DNA of 64,000 nt from Cryoendolithus antarcticus (GCA_002077065.1 NAJO01000044.1:124001-188000), one strand, 5' to 3'; numbered from the stretch's first letter, positions 9,715-21,734 are shown. Program-made: numbers and translations. The notes: generated by a model from the letters alone, not told the origin.

Positions 9715-12033
9715 CTAGCGGTAGCCGCCGTACTGGGGGCGACCCATACCGACGTAACTGCGGTTGTTGTGGTTGTGGTTGTTGTAAGAGCGGTTGGTGA
9801 TGTCGTAGACGGGCTCCACGGGGCGGCCAGGAACGCGAGAGAAACCAGCGGGAGTGCCGGGGCGAGTGGCGTAGGCCGGGTTGGAGCAGATCATGGCCAC
9901 GCGAGAGCCGTACTTTGACCCACGCAGGGAGACCATGTGCTTGCGAATGTGGGCAGCGACAACCTCGCTACGCATGGACTCGCCATTGATGAGGATGTAC
10001 TGGACGAGGTAGTTGCCGAATTGGTCGCCGGCGATGTCGATGAGAGGCATGCGAGGACGATCCACGCGAGACTCGCAGACGCGGTTGAGGTAGCGGTCGA
10101 GGAAGTCGGTGCCACCGATCTTGAGACACTTCTCTATAACCTTGGAGGCGAATTGGTCCATGCTGTACTCTGCGGCGTAACGGATGACGTGGTCGACAGC
10201 GCGGGTACGATCAGGGACAGAGCCATGCTCGCAGATGTGTTGGACGCACCAGTTGCCGAACTGGCCATGCGCGACGACGTCGATGCTAGTCAGGACTTCG
10301 TTGACGCATGGACGCTTGTCCTCCTCGAGGCAGTTCTCGAAGATATTCTGGACGACCAGACTGCCGGTCTCGCCGAGAGCAACCTCATGCCACATGCCGC
10401 GCAAAGCCTCGTTGACAGACTTCATGATCTGGGGAGGCGATCCGTTCCAGCGGAGCTCGAACAGCTTCTGCCAGACGTGACAAGCGTAGCGGTGAATGAC
10501 TGTCTCCGGGATGCGGCGAAGCAGCTCGTGTACCATGAGCGTCTTGTACTCCTCAGGCACACAGTCGAACGCCTTCTGCACGACGTGGCAGCCAAAAGCG
10601 TCCATGCTTAGAGCGAGAGTATTCCCGCGGATGGCGTTCGCGATGCCGACGATCTGCTCAGGAGTCCCGTGCTCGAAGCAGCGCTGGACAAGGAAGTTAC
10701 CGAAGCGATTGACCATGAGAGCGTACGCCTGGTCAATGATGGCCTGGATGAGGCCGTACTTCTGCTCCTCCGGCGCGAGCTTGAGCTTCTGCTGAAGGAA
10801 GATCGAAGCCTGCTGGTCGTTGCTGCATACGATTTTGTCCACGATGTAGCGCCAGTTGCAAGTCGCATCGCGCTCGAGCAGGCGACGATAGTTGAGTGGC
10901 TCGACGGTGCTCATGTAGCTTATCGTCTCCGTAGGCGCTAGGGTCGGGTTCCACGAGGACGCGAAGCTGGACGCAGTAGGAGACAGCCTGGTGCCGATGG
11001 GAGCCTGCATGACTGGCATGTGAGGGTAGGGCGGGAAGCTCTGGGTCATATTTGGCGGTGCCATCGGCGACGCGAACCCATTGCAACGCCCAGCACGACC
11101 ACCGTTGAAGCCTGGACCTGGACGTGCATGACTCGAACCACTAGTCATTGGTCAGCTTCAGTCTCATGGCACCGGTCCCTCAAGAGGATCACTCACTTCA
11201 CATTATGATGGAAAGCTGGCGCAGGCATCAGGCCGTTGTGCGACATAGCTGCTGGTCCGAACGACTGAGGCGGCCCGCCATAGTCAAACGGAGTGGTCTG
11301 CCTGGTGACTGCTCCGTTGTAGGCGGGCAGTGGCCCATTGAACGGGTTGTACTGGATGTTTTGAGGAGCGGGATACGGCGAGCTAATCACCTGCTCGACA
11401 GTGTGGTGCGCAAGACGGGTCTGATTGAGCTCGATGTCCATCTGCGCCATGCGCTGATTCGCGAACTCCAGCTGCTTCTTGAGGCGCTCGACTTCGTTGG
11501 CGTCCGACGCGCTGTTAGAGTCGGTTGTGCCATCAGCAGGCGGAGTGCTCGCCGCGTACGGATTGGTGATGATAGAAGAATTATCATCGTCGTCATCAGC
11601 GGAGCCAGCGCTTGACTTGTTGACGCTGGGCTGGCGATACTGCTGCTCGTTGAGCTTTGCCATCAAGACGCTGAGGACATCATCCTCATTGATCTTGGGC
11701 TTCTGCGAGCGAGTGAGTAATGAGTGGCTATATTGCGCATGTTGGAGGGTTTACCTTTGGGGGCCCGCGTGGCGCCTGCTCGGGGAACGCTGATGTGGTG
11801 AGTGAGACCGGGAGCGCGCTCTTATGGCGCTCCATCGCCGACTTCGCGACCGCTGTCAGCGCAAGTTGCACTGAACTGTGATTGATGCCAATGCCATTGC
11901 TGCTGCCGCCGCCGTTGCCGCCACCGTCACGCGCGAGGAGGGGGTGATGCATGCCTACCTGGAACATGTTGCCGAGGCCGTAGTCCTGATGGACGTTGGC
12001 GGAGCGCGTCAACTGCTTTGATGGTTCACTCAT
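9715..12033 (-). CDS. Pumilio/PUF-repeat RNA-binding protein (736 aa, 3 exons)
   Basis: PUF proteins bind 3'-UTR elements and repress or localise mRNA. Exons are 12033-11755, 11702-11197 and 11140-9715, with introns of 52 and 56 nt; the joins restore one frame. The N-terminal half is disordered and rich in Ser, Asn, Gly and Pro, with a short coiled-coil segment (VERLKKQLEFANQRM). The C-terminal half holds the PUF array, seen as recurring FGNFLVQ, FGCHVVQ, ACHVWQ, GSLVVQ, FGNWCVQ, FASKVIE, FGNYLVQ and YGSRVAM units. Several repeats have non-canonical base-contact residues. The tail is Asn/His then Gly/Tyr-rich. I cannot tell which yeast PUF it corresponds to. Confidence 0.92.
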
Positions 12034-12605
12034 TTCCGCCGTTTGTCGATATCCGCGACGTGGCGAGGAGTGTGAGGTGCTGTTGCGTATCGCGCTGAGT
12101 AGTGTAGCGCGATATAAGATGCCGACACGTGACGGTAGATGGTGTGTGTGCAAACGCAGTAAGGAGTGTGGTAGATTGTGGAGGAAGAGGATGTTGCTGA
12201 GTGAAGTGATGGAGGGAGCGGTGTGTGTTGAGTGGCGCGGTCAGGGTGAGGAAGGAAGGCCACGACGCGCCACGCCAACACCGGGAGATTGGTTCACCAG
12301 TGTTGGGCAAGTGCGAAGCGTGGTGTTGTGAGGGAAGGTGCAGACCACACCTCACTTACCAGGTACTCTCCGCGTTCACTTGGAAGTCAGGCGTGGAATA
12401 CAGGCATAACTCTGTACGACAGGATAGATTGGATCAGGCAGGTGAGGTTGTCGAAATCATCAGATGCATCGCTATGCACAATGGGGTATATCGCTAAGTC
12501 ATGCCCGTCATCCTTGGAGTATGCAGACGCGTCCTGGCCAAATCCCTCATCTCTGCTACAAAGAGGTCAGCGAGAGAATGGAGCGCGGAGTTGAGCAGGA
12601 GAAAT
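12034..12605. other. Intergenic, PUF gene promoter
   Basis: On the minus strand the stretch about 12140-12260 is CT-rich, as expected for the promoter or 5' UTR of the PUF gene. Nothing else seen. Confidence 0.45.
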
Positions 12606-14438
12606 TCATACTGCACCAACTCCAGGGCCGACCAGCGCCCTCTGCTTCCCAATCCAGCTCCTCGGCTCCTGTCTCCTCCTTGCCAGTGACACGCCATTGC
12701 TCTGCAGTCGTGACGACAGATCGTGCCAGGCGGAAGTCATCAGTCTGTTCTCACGCTGCAACGAGGCCAGCTCGGGTGCGACAGCAGGCGATGGTGCCTT
12801 CGCAGCGACGTCAAGCTGCTTGCGAAGCTCGGTGACCTTTATCTCTTGCTCCTGTGTGAACGTGCGCAGTCGCTCACACTCGGCTTTGCTTGCTTCGTAA
12901 CTTCCCTTGACCGTATCGTGGGCTTCGCCGCGTTCTGCGGCTTGCTTCAATCTTGCGTCTGCAGCCTCGAGCTGCGTCTCCAGCATTGCGAGCTTCTCGG
13001 TCAGGTGACGGCTCTCCTCATAGGTATCAGGCGGCGGACGAGCCTTCGACGCAGCATCGCTGCTTGCGATCTCATTCTCGACGTCTTTCCTCGCACCAGC
13101 GCCAGTTTCGCCGGTTTCGAGATCCTGCAGCTTCTGTCGTAGCCCTTCCAGTGCTTCGTGATCCTGTCCATGCCGCTCGCGAGCAGCCTCCAGCTTTTGT
13201 GCCAACACACGAGAGTCGTACTCAGCGTGCTTGCGCGTCGTGGTAAGCTCAGTGATCTGATACTCCTGATTGCGGATCAAGCCGCGTTTCTCGATGATCT
13301 CCTTCTCCAAATTGACTTGGATCGACTTGAGACGGTCAAGCTCTTCAAGCTTGTCGTCTTTCAACTTCAGCTCCTCTCGTAGCGTGACACTCGCCCTTTC
13401 CTGCTCCTGCAGAGCTTGGATCTTCTTCTTAAGATTCTCATTGGCTTTGATCTTTTGCATAAGATCTTCGTTCTCAGACCGCAGCAACTGTAGCTCATCT
13501 CGCAGAGTCTGGTTTGCCTCACTATCGTCCTTGTGCTTCTGTGTCTGTCGCTCCAGTCTCTCGACAGTACCTTGCGACGTCTGCAGTCGTGTCTCCAGGT
13601 CTCCAATATATGATTTGTCGCTCTCGGTCTGCCTCTGCAGCTTCTTCACCGCCTCCTCACTCCCACCCTTCCTCCCCTTCGCATCAATCTCATTCCTGTA
13701 CGTGTCGAACGCCTCCTGCAATTTGCCCTGCTCCGCACGCAACTCCAAGACCTGTCTCTGTGCGGCAGCATAGCTGCCCTCCAGCCGATCGATCATGGCT
13801 TGCGCCTTCAACAGCTCCTCTTCCTTCTCGAGTAGCGGGTCACTGAATGCGCCTGAGCCAGTACTGCTCTTGAACCCGTTTTGCTTTTCATGCGCACTCT
13901 CTGCTTCCGAAGCGTACGCGCTCTCGTCCCTGCTGACCGGCTCGCTCTCATCTGGCTGTTCCTCCTCCTGAGCCTCTTGCATAGCCCTCAACTCCCCAGC
14001 AATGATCATAGCCCTCTCCCTTCCCAAGCCCATTAGTCGTCTCCCCATCGCTTGATTAGCAGCTGGACTTTCCATGCCCGCCCTGATGACCAGCATGACA
14101 AGCTTCCCGATCTCGCTAGCGTTGGCCTTCGCCGCAATCGCTTTAAGGTCGGGCGAATTCGCCCCGGAAACTTCATCGCCATTGCAGACATCGCGATAGT
14201 AGAGACTCAGCTGCTTCTCAATGTGTCGGAGGTTCTGCCATTTTCCAATCCAGTCATCGCTAGTATTGAGGTGGGGTTCCGGGATAGAGCCTTTGAAGTA
14301 GTCCGGGTCGATAGCGAGAAGGATTTGCCACAGTACCACGCCGGTGGAGAGATCTGCTAGCGTTTGAGGGAGGGAAGACGGGGAAAAGGACGAAATCCAT
14401 TGGAGAAGGGCTTCGTTAAGCGGATCATGCTGGTCCAT
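12606..14438 (-). CDS. hookA: Hook-family dynein adaptor (HookA-like, 610 aa)
   Basis: Hook proteins link dynein (and kinesin-3) to early endosomes in fungal hyphae. The N-terminal 160 residues match the Hook domain (LLQWISSFS, GVVLWQILLAIDPDYFKG, NLRHIEKQLSLYYRD). A long coiled coil runs from about residue 215 to 560. The C-terminal segment (WHDLSSRLQ...RSWIGKQRALV) resembles the region that docks to the FTS/FHIP endosomal complex. Single exon, ATG start at 14438. The length agrees with fungal Hook proteins. A small 3' exon cannot be excluded, but the frame ends where family members usually end. Confidence 0.9.
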   Translation of the reverse strand: MDQHDPLNEALLQWISSFSPSSLPQTLADLSTGVVLWQILLAIDPDYFKGSIPEPHLNTSDDWIGKWQNLRHIEKQLSLYYRDVCNGDEVSGANSPDLKAIAAKANASEIGKLVMLVIRAGMESPAANQAMGRRLMGLGRERAMIIAGELRAMQEAQEEEQPDESEPVSRDESAYASEAESAHEKQNGFKSSTGSGAFSDPLLEKEEELLKAQAMIDRLEGSYAAAQRQVLELRAEQGKLQEAFDTYRNEIDAKGRKGGSEEAVKKLQRQTESDKSYIGDLETRLQTSQGTVERLERQTQKHKDDSEANQTLRDELQLLRSENEDLMQKIKANENLKKKIQALQEQERASVTLREELKLKDDKLEELDRLKSIQVNLEKEIIEKRGLIRNQEYQITELTTTRKHAEYDSRVLAQKLEAARERHGQDHEALEGLRQKLQDLETGETGAGARKDVENEIASSDAASKARPPPDTYEESRHLTEKLAMLETQLEAADARLKQAAERGEAHDTVKGSYEASKAECERLRTFTQEQEIKVTELRKQLDVAAKAPSPAVAPELASLQRENRLMTSAWHDLSSRLQSNGVSLARRRQEPRSWIGKQRALVGPGVGAV

Positions 14439-14917
14439 GTTTGACGTTGGAAATGGGAATACTCGCAGGCATTGTGATTACACAGAAGGCGAGTCAAGCA
14501 CTTTACGGACCTGCGTCTGTGCTTGCATGGTCACGAAGCAGTCTTCGTGTTGAGCATGGCATGCCTTGCGATATTGACTACAGCTGCCAAACTTGACATG
14601 GTGCCCGGCTTTCGCTCGGAAGCTCGGACATCGCAGCTCCTACCTACCGCGACGCGTCGAGAAGAAGTCATCGTTTTTTGGGAAGACATGGCATGGCGAA
14701 TGACTACAGCGACGGCGAGTCTTTGCGGTTTGACATCAACTGCATTGGCAGGAATCATTACGTACTTCTAGCACATCCGCACGTCTGACCTCGTTGACAC
14801 TACGTCAAGCCATGGAAGGGTCTTCATCGTGGTGGGCTGGCTGCTTGCAAGGCCAGATTCCGCCGGAGCAACTCAGAACGACGAAGCATCTGCGTGGAAG
14901 CGATGAAGCGGGTGGCC
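14439..14917. other. Intergenic, hookA promoter
   Basis: Separates hookA from the 3' end of the next minus-strand gene. Short frames on both strands show no gene-like features. Confidence 0.45.
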
Positions 14918-15621
14918 TCATCGCCGTCGAGGGTCACGGTCCCGATCAATGTCCCCTCCGCCACTCACGCCCGCACCCGCTACCCTCGCATTTCCATTCG
15001 TAAGCGCTGCTGCCCCAGTCAACTGCCTCCTCAGATCGCGTCGTGGATCGGTAGCAGCACCTCCATTCGTCTCACCCATTCCATTTGCACCTTGCGTTGC
15101 TGCCGCAGCCGCAATGCTAGCCTTCAGGGCGTCTCGTTGCGGTCCCCATACATCGTCGTAACGTTTGAGCTCGTGCATGGTGCGCAGTGCGACCTTCACC
15201 TCATAGGGCGTCGAAGCCTGCGGCACCGCATTCGTACCAGGACGTGCATTTGGGGTCATCTGAGCGGGAGACTGCTGAATAGGCGAGCGTGTAGACGAGT
15301 TTAGACTCGCGAGCATACGTGCCAGGCCAGAGTCGGTAGCTGGCGAGACAGCCGATGCTGGACTCACAGAAGCCTCAATGCTAGATGTGTTGCGGTGTCG
15401 GGCACGATGAGCTGCGATATCTTCTTTGGCGGCTGCTATTGTGCGAGCCCTGTCAAGCGTCAGCCATGTATCAACGGGGAAAGTGTCGCTACAACCGACC
15501 GGAACCTGTTTCGCTCAGCGTCGATATTGGCTAGAACTAAAGAAAGCTTTTGCTGCTCGTTGCTGACTTGTGGCAGCGAATCGAGATCAGGTACAGCGCT
15601 GAAGAGGTGTTGTTGAAACAT
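14918..15621 (-). CDS. Unknown small protein (215 aa, 2 exons)
   Basis: Reconstructed from exons 15621-15506 and 15449-14918; the 56-nt intron has a GTTCCG donor, a CTGAC branch site and a CAG end. Joining gives one frame from MFQQHLFSAVPDLDSLPQ to a TGA. The N-terminal 60 residues are predicted helical (SNEQQKLSLVLANIDAER), the middle is Ser/Pro/Gln-rich, then a conserved-looking helix (KVALRTMHELKRYDDVWG), and the end is Ala/Gly-rich with an Arg/Asp tail. I recognise no domain. A nuclear or chromatin-associated role would fit the composition but is a guess. Confidence 0.7.
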
Positions 15622-16331
15622 CTCGTCTCACAGAGGTCGATGATATTCACGATTCAGTCAACGCCGTGTCAGCAGTGGCGTGTAGCTCAGACGCAGTAAC
15701 ACTCGAAGATGAAGCGAGCCGTTACTCTCCACGAGATCCACCATAGACCTGATCGAGTTCACACTGGTTGTGGAAGTGAACGGACGTCGCGCTCTGAGTA
15801 AGACGCGCACCACTGAATCATGGTGATTTAGTCAGCTTCATCCCGGATCCGAGAATGGCCGACTTTCGGGCGGCGGCCGCTCGCGTCGCAACTTCGCAAC
15901 GCTGTTCTACTCCTCCCAATTTGCATGGCCTGATACAATAGCACCTATCTGCAGCACAGCTCAGGCAACAGTGCGCCACCAGCCGAGTGTAGCCCGAGAA
16001 GCTTCACCGGTGACCCGCACGTTGCTCTCTGCTGTGTAATTGAAGACTGGTATGGATCGCGTCACTGACAATGGAACCTCGCGGACTTTGGAGTTTACTG
16101 AAGCCGTCAGCGATGGCTTTACCGTCGACACGAGCTGCGAGCGCGACACCCAGTACGAGAAGTGGCTAGCCCAGCTGGAAGCTGTGAATCGGCAACACAG
16201 CTGCCAAAGCTATAAGATGCTGGCCACCAAGGTAGGTCGGCGTCTCTCCCATCACTTCATCAGCTTCGTCTTTCCATCACTGCAACTATCAACCAGCATC
16301 CCATCTACCTCGCAATCACTTCCCAACAGCA
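15622..16331. promoter_or_regulatory. Divergent promoter region
   Basis: 710 bp between the start of the 215-residue gene (minus) and the NmrA-like gene (plus). The last 80 bp before 16332 are pyrimidine-rich and fit a fungal 5' leader. Confidence 0.45.
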
Positions 16332-17409
16332 ATGGCTAAGCTCGCAGTCGTCGCGGGCGCAACTGGCAATGTCGGCGGCTCTGTCGCTCGCCAGCTCCTC
16401 AAGGATGGCTGGAAGGTGCGCGGGATTACCAGGAACGCGTCCTCCGCTTCAGCGAAAGCTCTGACCGACGCTGGTGCCGAGTTCACGTCTGCGAACTACG
16501 ACGATGTCGAATCTCTGGCCAAAGCCTTTGAGGTGAGCAGTACCCCGGTGTTGGGTATATGACGGCCACGCTGACAATCGCAGGGTGCGAATGCGGTGTT
16601 CGGCGTCACCAACATCTTCGAATACCTCTTGGATGGCACGCCCGAGCAGGCGGCCGACCGAGAGACGAACCAGATCATCAATATCGCCAAGGCCGTGGCG
16701 AAGGTCCCCAGTGTTGAGCACCTCGTCCTGCACACGCTTCCGGGTGGCCTGAAGCTCGCAGGAGAGGAATTCTACTGTCCTCACTTGGACAGTAAGGACA
16801 AGGCAGCAGACATCATCAAGGAGACCCTGCCAGACATCGCGCAAAAGACGACATTTCTCTGGATCGGCATGTTCTCCTCGAATTTTGCCGCTTATCCCAT
16901 GATGAAGCCATTCGAAATCGTGAGTCACTAATGCTGCCATCGGTTGTTTCCAGAGTAGCTGCTAACGTATGGTTTAGCCTGGAAGCTACGGTTCTCACAC
17001 TGTTATGTTCCCCATCAGCGCCGAAAGCCGTATCCCCTTTGGCGGCGACGTCACGACCAACGTCGGTGTCTTTGTCGGTGCCATCCTAGCGAAGCCCGAT
17101 GTCTCACATGGCAAAGCTGTCCTCGTGAAGACCGAGGACGGCACTCTGCAGGAGTACGTGCAGCCATTTATCGATGTCACTGGCCGTCGCACGACGATCT
17201 TGCAGATCACTCTCGACCAGTACGAGCAGATCTATGGACCCTATGGCAAGGAGCTTGGCCTGATGTTCAAGGCTCTGGGTGCGAATAGCGACTGGGCTGG
17301 TGCGTACAGCAAGGAATATGACTTCGTTGATGCGAAGGACTTAGGTATTGATGAGAGCAAGCTTGTCAAGCACGCGGCGGCGGTGGAGAAGGACAAGGAT
17401 AAGTTTTGA
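16332..17409 (+). CDS. NmrA-like NAD(P)-binding protein (322 aa, 3 exons)
   Basis: Atypical short-chain dehydrogenase fold; NmrA-like proteins sense NAD(P) redox state or act as reductases. Exons are 16332-16532, 16584-16919 and 16978-17409; introns are 51 and 58 nt. The Rossmann glycine motif GATGNVGGSVARQLL sits near residues 9-23. This is followed by the typical RNASSASAKALTDAGAEF strand/helix and VFGVTNIFEYL. The central region keeps the NmrA pattern (VEHLVLHTLPG, FLWIGMFSSNF), and the C-terminus supplies the YVQPFIDVTGR segment. It lies upstream of pectin lyase and aldehyde dehydrogenase in the same orientation. It could be a regulator or an enzyme; sequence alone does not decide. Confidence 0.9.
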
Positions 17410-18202
17410 GCGGTGATGATGTTGGTTGCTACTTCTGTAGAGCTATGTTGTGTATGTCTATGTAGTCGGTCGCTGGTTTGAGTACTAATGAAATGCTGAG
17501 GCTATGCCCCTTATCGATCCATCCGGACGTCAACGCGATCTAGCAGAGCGTTCTCTTGACGTGTATTCTGGCCATGTTCTGGCCATATTGGCGTCTGTTC
17601 CGACCCTTGCTCACGTTCGGAAGTAGCCGTTCGAAGCGGAGACTCTTGCTCCGCTCCTGCTCAATCTCCCTGTCAACAAGCCCGTCAACCCTCCACCTAC
17701 CCGTCTACACCGAGTGACTTCACTGATTTCACCCTCTCAACAGCACTAATACCACGGACACCGTGAGACGACGTCGCCAATGCAGAGCGATGTCGGATGG
17801 CACTCTACGTGCCATACTCTCGTGGCCAACGACGCACCTGCTAGCCCCGATTCGAGAGACGCCCACAAGTGTTGAGAGCGCGATGCGATCTCTTGTTATC
17901 GCAGTCACAGTCCAGCAGCATCTCTGAGATGTATTCGCGCTCGTCCGCATACTGTAGTGTAATTATTCCGGTCCAGGGGACCGTCGAAATACCCTGGTGT
18001 GTCAGGTGCTTGTCTGGCGATGTTTCAAGCTTATAGTGCAAGCGAGGCCAGCCCCGAAGCCCTAGACCTCCGCGACTCGTGAACCACAGATTGATACAAT
18101 ACTGGCGTTGATGGTTCTGGAAAAGGTCTGCAGTCTTTCCTTCTACTTCGCACCTCACCATTTAGCAGTCTCGCTTCAGTCACTCATTCTCTTCTCTTCA
18201 GC
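17410..18202. other. Intergenic, pectin lyase promoter region
   Basis: No gene seen. The final 80 bp contain CT-rich runs ahead of the pectin lyase ATG. Confidence 0.45.
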
Positions 18203-19504
18203 ATGATGCATACATCTTCAATCTTCGTAGTGGCGGCGCTGGTCGCCCATGCTGCAGCTGTTGGCGTGTCTGGCGCTGCTGAAGGGTTCGCCAAAGGCGT
18301 CACAGGCGGTGGCAGCGCCACAGCTGTATACCCCAAGTCAAATGCTGAGCTGGTCTCGTACTTGGGCGACTCCTCGGCCCGTGTCATCGTGTTGCAGCAG
18401 ACGTTCGACTTTACCGGGACAGAAGGAACGGCATCAGGATCTGGTTGCCTTCCGTGAGCGTGTCAATGGCATTCTGCTCTCAGTCAGATCTTGCTAATAT
18501 CAAGTAGATGGGGCACTGGATCTAGCTGTCAAGTCGCGATCAATCAGAATGGCTGGTGCCAGAACTACGAACCCAGCGCGCCAACTACCACTGTCTCGTA
18601 CGACAAAGCTGGTGTGCTTGGTATTACAGTCGCATCCAAGAAGACGATCATCGGTGTTGGGACCAGCGGCGTGATTAAGGGCAAAGGACTTCGCATCGTC
18701 TCTGGCGCAAGCAACATCATCATCCAGAATATCCAGATCACCAACATCAACCCTCACTACGTCTGGGGAGGTGATGCTATCACCGTCGACGGGGCTGACT
18801 TGATCGTGAGTAGCCGTTGTGTAAGACGGCATTGAGGACAAGGCTAATCAGACTTGCAGTGGATCGATCACGTCAAGGTGATCGGCGACTTCGCACCCCG
18901 TCCAATCCACACTCACTGACGAATAACATAGACCTCCCAGATCGGCCGCCAGCATATCGTTCTCGGTAACGGCGCCTCGAACCGCGTAACGATTTCCAAC
19001 AACGAGATCGACGGCACCTCAACCTGGAGCGCCACCTGCGACGGCCATCACTACTGGGCTATGTACTTCACCGGCTCGAACGATCTTGTCACACTCAAAG
19101 GCAACTATATTCACAACACCAGCGGCCGCAGTCCGAAAGTCGCCGGTAACACCCTGCTCCACGCGGTCAACAACTACTTCTCCGCCAACAGCGGGCATGC
19201 CTTCGAGGTTGACGCTGGCGGGAACATCATCGCGGAGGGCAATGCTTTCAACAACGTCAAAGCGCCCATCGACACCAGCGTCAAGGGACAGATCTTCACC
19301 GCTCCAAGTTCTTCGCTTTCGGCTTGCACGTCTGCGCTGGGGAGGGCGTGTCAAGCGAATGTACTCACGAGCTCGGGTGCGTTCACGGGGACTTCTTCGA
19401 CTGGCTTCTTCACCAACTTCAAGGGGAAGAACATTGCTAGTGCTTCGGCAGCATCAGGTGTCGCTGCGAGCGTTGTCAAGAACGCTGGTGTGGGCAAGAT
19501 TTAG
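18203..19504 (+). CDS. Secreted pectin lyase, PL1 family (379 aa, 4 exons)
   Basis: Cleaves methyl-esterified pectin by beta-elimination outside the cell. Exons are 18203-18453, 18508-18805, 18860-18877 and 18932-19504. All three introns are 54 nt, and exon 3 is an 18-nt micro-exon coding WIDHVK. The N-terminus is a signal peptide (about residues 1-20). The body shows the pectin lyase pattern: [78 protein letters not shown]. The assembled length equals that of typical fungal pectin lyases. Pectin lyase rather than pectate lyase is inferred from overall similarity. A saprotroph or plant-associated lifestyle is suggested. Confidence 0.95.
18860..18877 (+). other. 18-nt micro-exon of the pectin lyase gene
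   Basis: Six codons (WIDHVK) between two 54-nt GT-AG introns. The peptide is part of the conserved active-site barrel, so it cannot be skipped without damage. Retaining the next intron would reach an in-frame TGA. Confidence 0.9.
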
Positions 19505-20068
19505 TGCTTTGGCAGGACTGCGCAGATGACCTGCTCTTGTTGCCCGAGTTCGTGAGCACGTCACATCTGGGTCGCACGTTGGTAATGGTGATTCATCTGC
19601 TGTGGCGAGCAATCTGAGCTGGAGGTAGTAGACTCAGGCGTATGCAGTCGAAGGGCGTCGTTCATCGTCGTAAACAATCACTGAGCCGTCTTGCTGAGTT
19701 TCTTCATTCTTCACTCTTCACAATCTCAATGGTTCGGCGTTCTGGATTCGCATGCGCTCCATTACATAAGGTATGCGCCTGCAGTTGCCGCGTGCGGGGC
19801 TGCAGGTATGTGTAATTCGAACTCTACGCCGTCCTCCACCTCTGCCACATGGCGGCGGCCAGAAAAGGCCAGACTCGATCTATCCCCGCACGCGATTGAT
19901 ATTCCCGTAACAATGGTGATGGCAATTCCTCGATCTCGATGTAGGGCTGATGGTTGGCGCGAGCATATATGAGTACCACGTTTCTGCAGTTCCATATCTC
20001 TCTTAGCTTTCCCTCGGCAGATCGCACGAACATATTTTGAAAGCACACTTTAGGACATCACAGCTACT
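19505..20068. promoter_or_regulatory. Aldehyde dehydrogenase promoter region
   Basis: A TATA-like CATATATGAG lies at 19964-19973, about 100 bp before the ATG at 20069. No coding pattern. Confidence 0.4.
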
Positions 20069-21734
20069 ATGGCACAGCCAACAACCCTTGAACTCGCTGG
20101 CCGCAAGGTCAGCGTCCCTACTGGGCTTTTCATCAATGGCGAGTTCGTCGCTGGCAAAGCCGGTAAGACGTTTACAAGCGAGGATCCCGGTACTGGCAAG
20201 ACGCTCGCCACAGTGTGCGAAGGCATGCCCGAAGATGTCGACCTAGCCGTTACAGCAGCGCGGAAAGCCTACGAGAACGAGTTCTGGTCTGCTGGCAATC
20301 CCGCCGATCGGTCCGCATTGCTACACAAGCTCGCTGATCTCATGGAAGCCAACAAGGACGACATCGTGGCGCTGGAATGTGCTGACACTGGCAAGACTTA
20401 CAAACAATGCTCCAACTTGGATTTCCCGGGCTCTGTCGGCACACTGCGTTACTACGCTGGCTGGGCGGACAAGGTGCTCGGACAGAGTAGCTTCAATGTC
20501 CCTGGCACGTTCTCGTACACTCAACGGCAGCCGATCGGCGTCTGTGGGCAAATCATCCCCTGGAACTTCCCCTTGCTCATGTTCATCTGGAAGATCTGCC
20601 CTGCTGTCGCAACGGGATGTACTGTTGTGATCAAGTCTGCTGAGACGACTCCGCTCACTGCTCTGTACTGCGCGAACTTGATCAAGGAGGCCGGATTCCC
20701 TCCTGGTGTCGTCAACTTGGTATCTGGCTTCGGTAAGACTGTCGGCAGCGCAATTGCTCACCACATGGACATCGACAAGGTCGCATTCACTGGATCGACA
20801 GTCACTGGTAGGTCAGTGCTGAGAGCTTCCGCCGACTCGAACCTGAAGAAGGTGACCCTCGAGCTTGGAGGCAAGTCGCCGAACATCATCTTCCCCGATG
20901 CCGATCTGGAAGAGGCTGTCGAGTGGTCAGCATGGGGAATCAACATGAACTTTGGCCAGACTTGCCATGCTGGTACTCGGATTTACGTCCACGAAGACAT
21001 CTATGATAAGTTCTTGGAGCTATACACGGCCCGCATGAAGAAGGTGACAGTCGGGAACCCGAGTACTGGCGAGTTCGACCAGGGACCGCAGAACTCGAAG
21101 TGTTCGTACACTCTCCATTTCTACTCGTTAACAACTTGTACTGACACGATGTAGTGCAATACGACAAGATCCTCGGATACATCAAGGCCGGTACCGACGA
21201 GGGTGCAAAGGTGCATCTCGGTGGCAACGCGGTCGGGAGCGGCAAAGACGGCTACTTCATCGAGCCAACGATCTTCACCGATGTCAAGCCTGATATGAAG
21301 GTAAGTGTCCCTGTAGCCAAGTAATCCACGCTCTACTGACAATGTGTATAGATCATGCGCGAAGAGATCTTCGGCCCTGTAGTAGCTGTCTCAAGGTTCA
21401 ACTCCGAGGAGCAAGTTGTGGCCGCTGCGAACAAGACTACGTATGGTCTCGCGGCTGGCATCTTCACTAAAGACTACGAGCGAGCAGTGCGTGTAACGTC
21501 CAAGCTGCGCGCTGGCACTGCGTGGGTAAACATGTACAACTTCGTGCACTGGAGGTAAGTTCTTTCCTTCCTGAATCTCAGGGAGAGCGCAATCTTGCTG
21601 ACAAGATTCGCAGTATGCCATTCGGCGGGTACAAAGAGTCTGGCATCGGACGTGAGTGTGGTGAGGTGGCGCTGGAGAACTACACCGAGGTCAAGACTGT
21701 GTACTTGAATATGGGCATCAAATCGCCCAGTTAG
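20069..21734 (+). CDS. NAD(P)+-dependent aldehyde dehydrogenase (500 aa, 4 exons)
   Basis: Oxidises aldehydes to acids; the closest known role in fungi is acetaldehyde oxidation by AldA-type enzymes. Exons are 20069-21101, 21155-21300, 21352-21554 and 21614-21734; introns are 53, 51 and 59 nt. The first intron has a GTTCGT donor, chosen because it alone keeps frame into [10 protein letters not shown]. Catalytic residues are visible: Asn166 in PWNFP, Glu265 in LELGGKSPN, Cys299 in [10 protein letters not shown], and the EEIFGPV motif in exon 3. The C-terminus has [14 protein letters not shown]. It ends in KSPS, so no obvious peroxisomal or mitochondrial signal; a cytosolic enzyme is likely. 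Confidence 0.95.

Noticed and set aside
9937..10611. 224-codon plus-strand frame inside the PUF gene
   Set aside because: Antisense shadow of the PUF repeats (Val/Asp/Leu-rich), no independent support.
16040..16339. Plus-strand frame just before the NmrA-like gene
   Set aside because: Overlaps the NmrA start and CT-rich leader; reads as 5' UTR and has no recognisable protein features.
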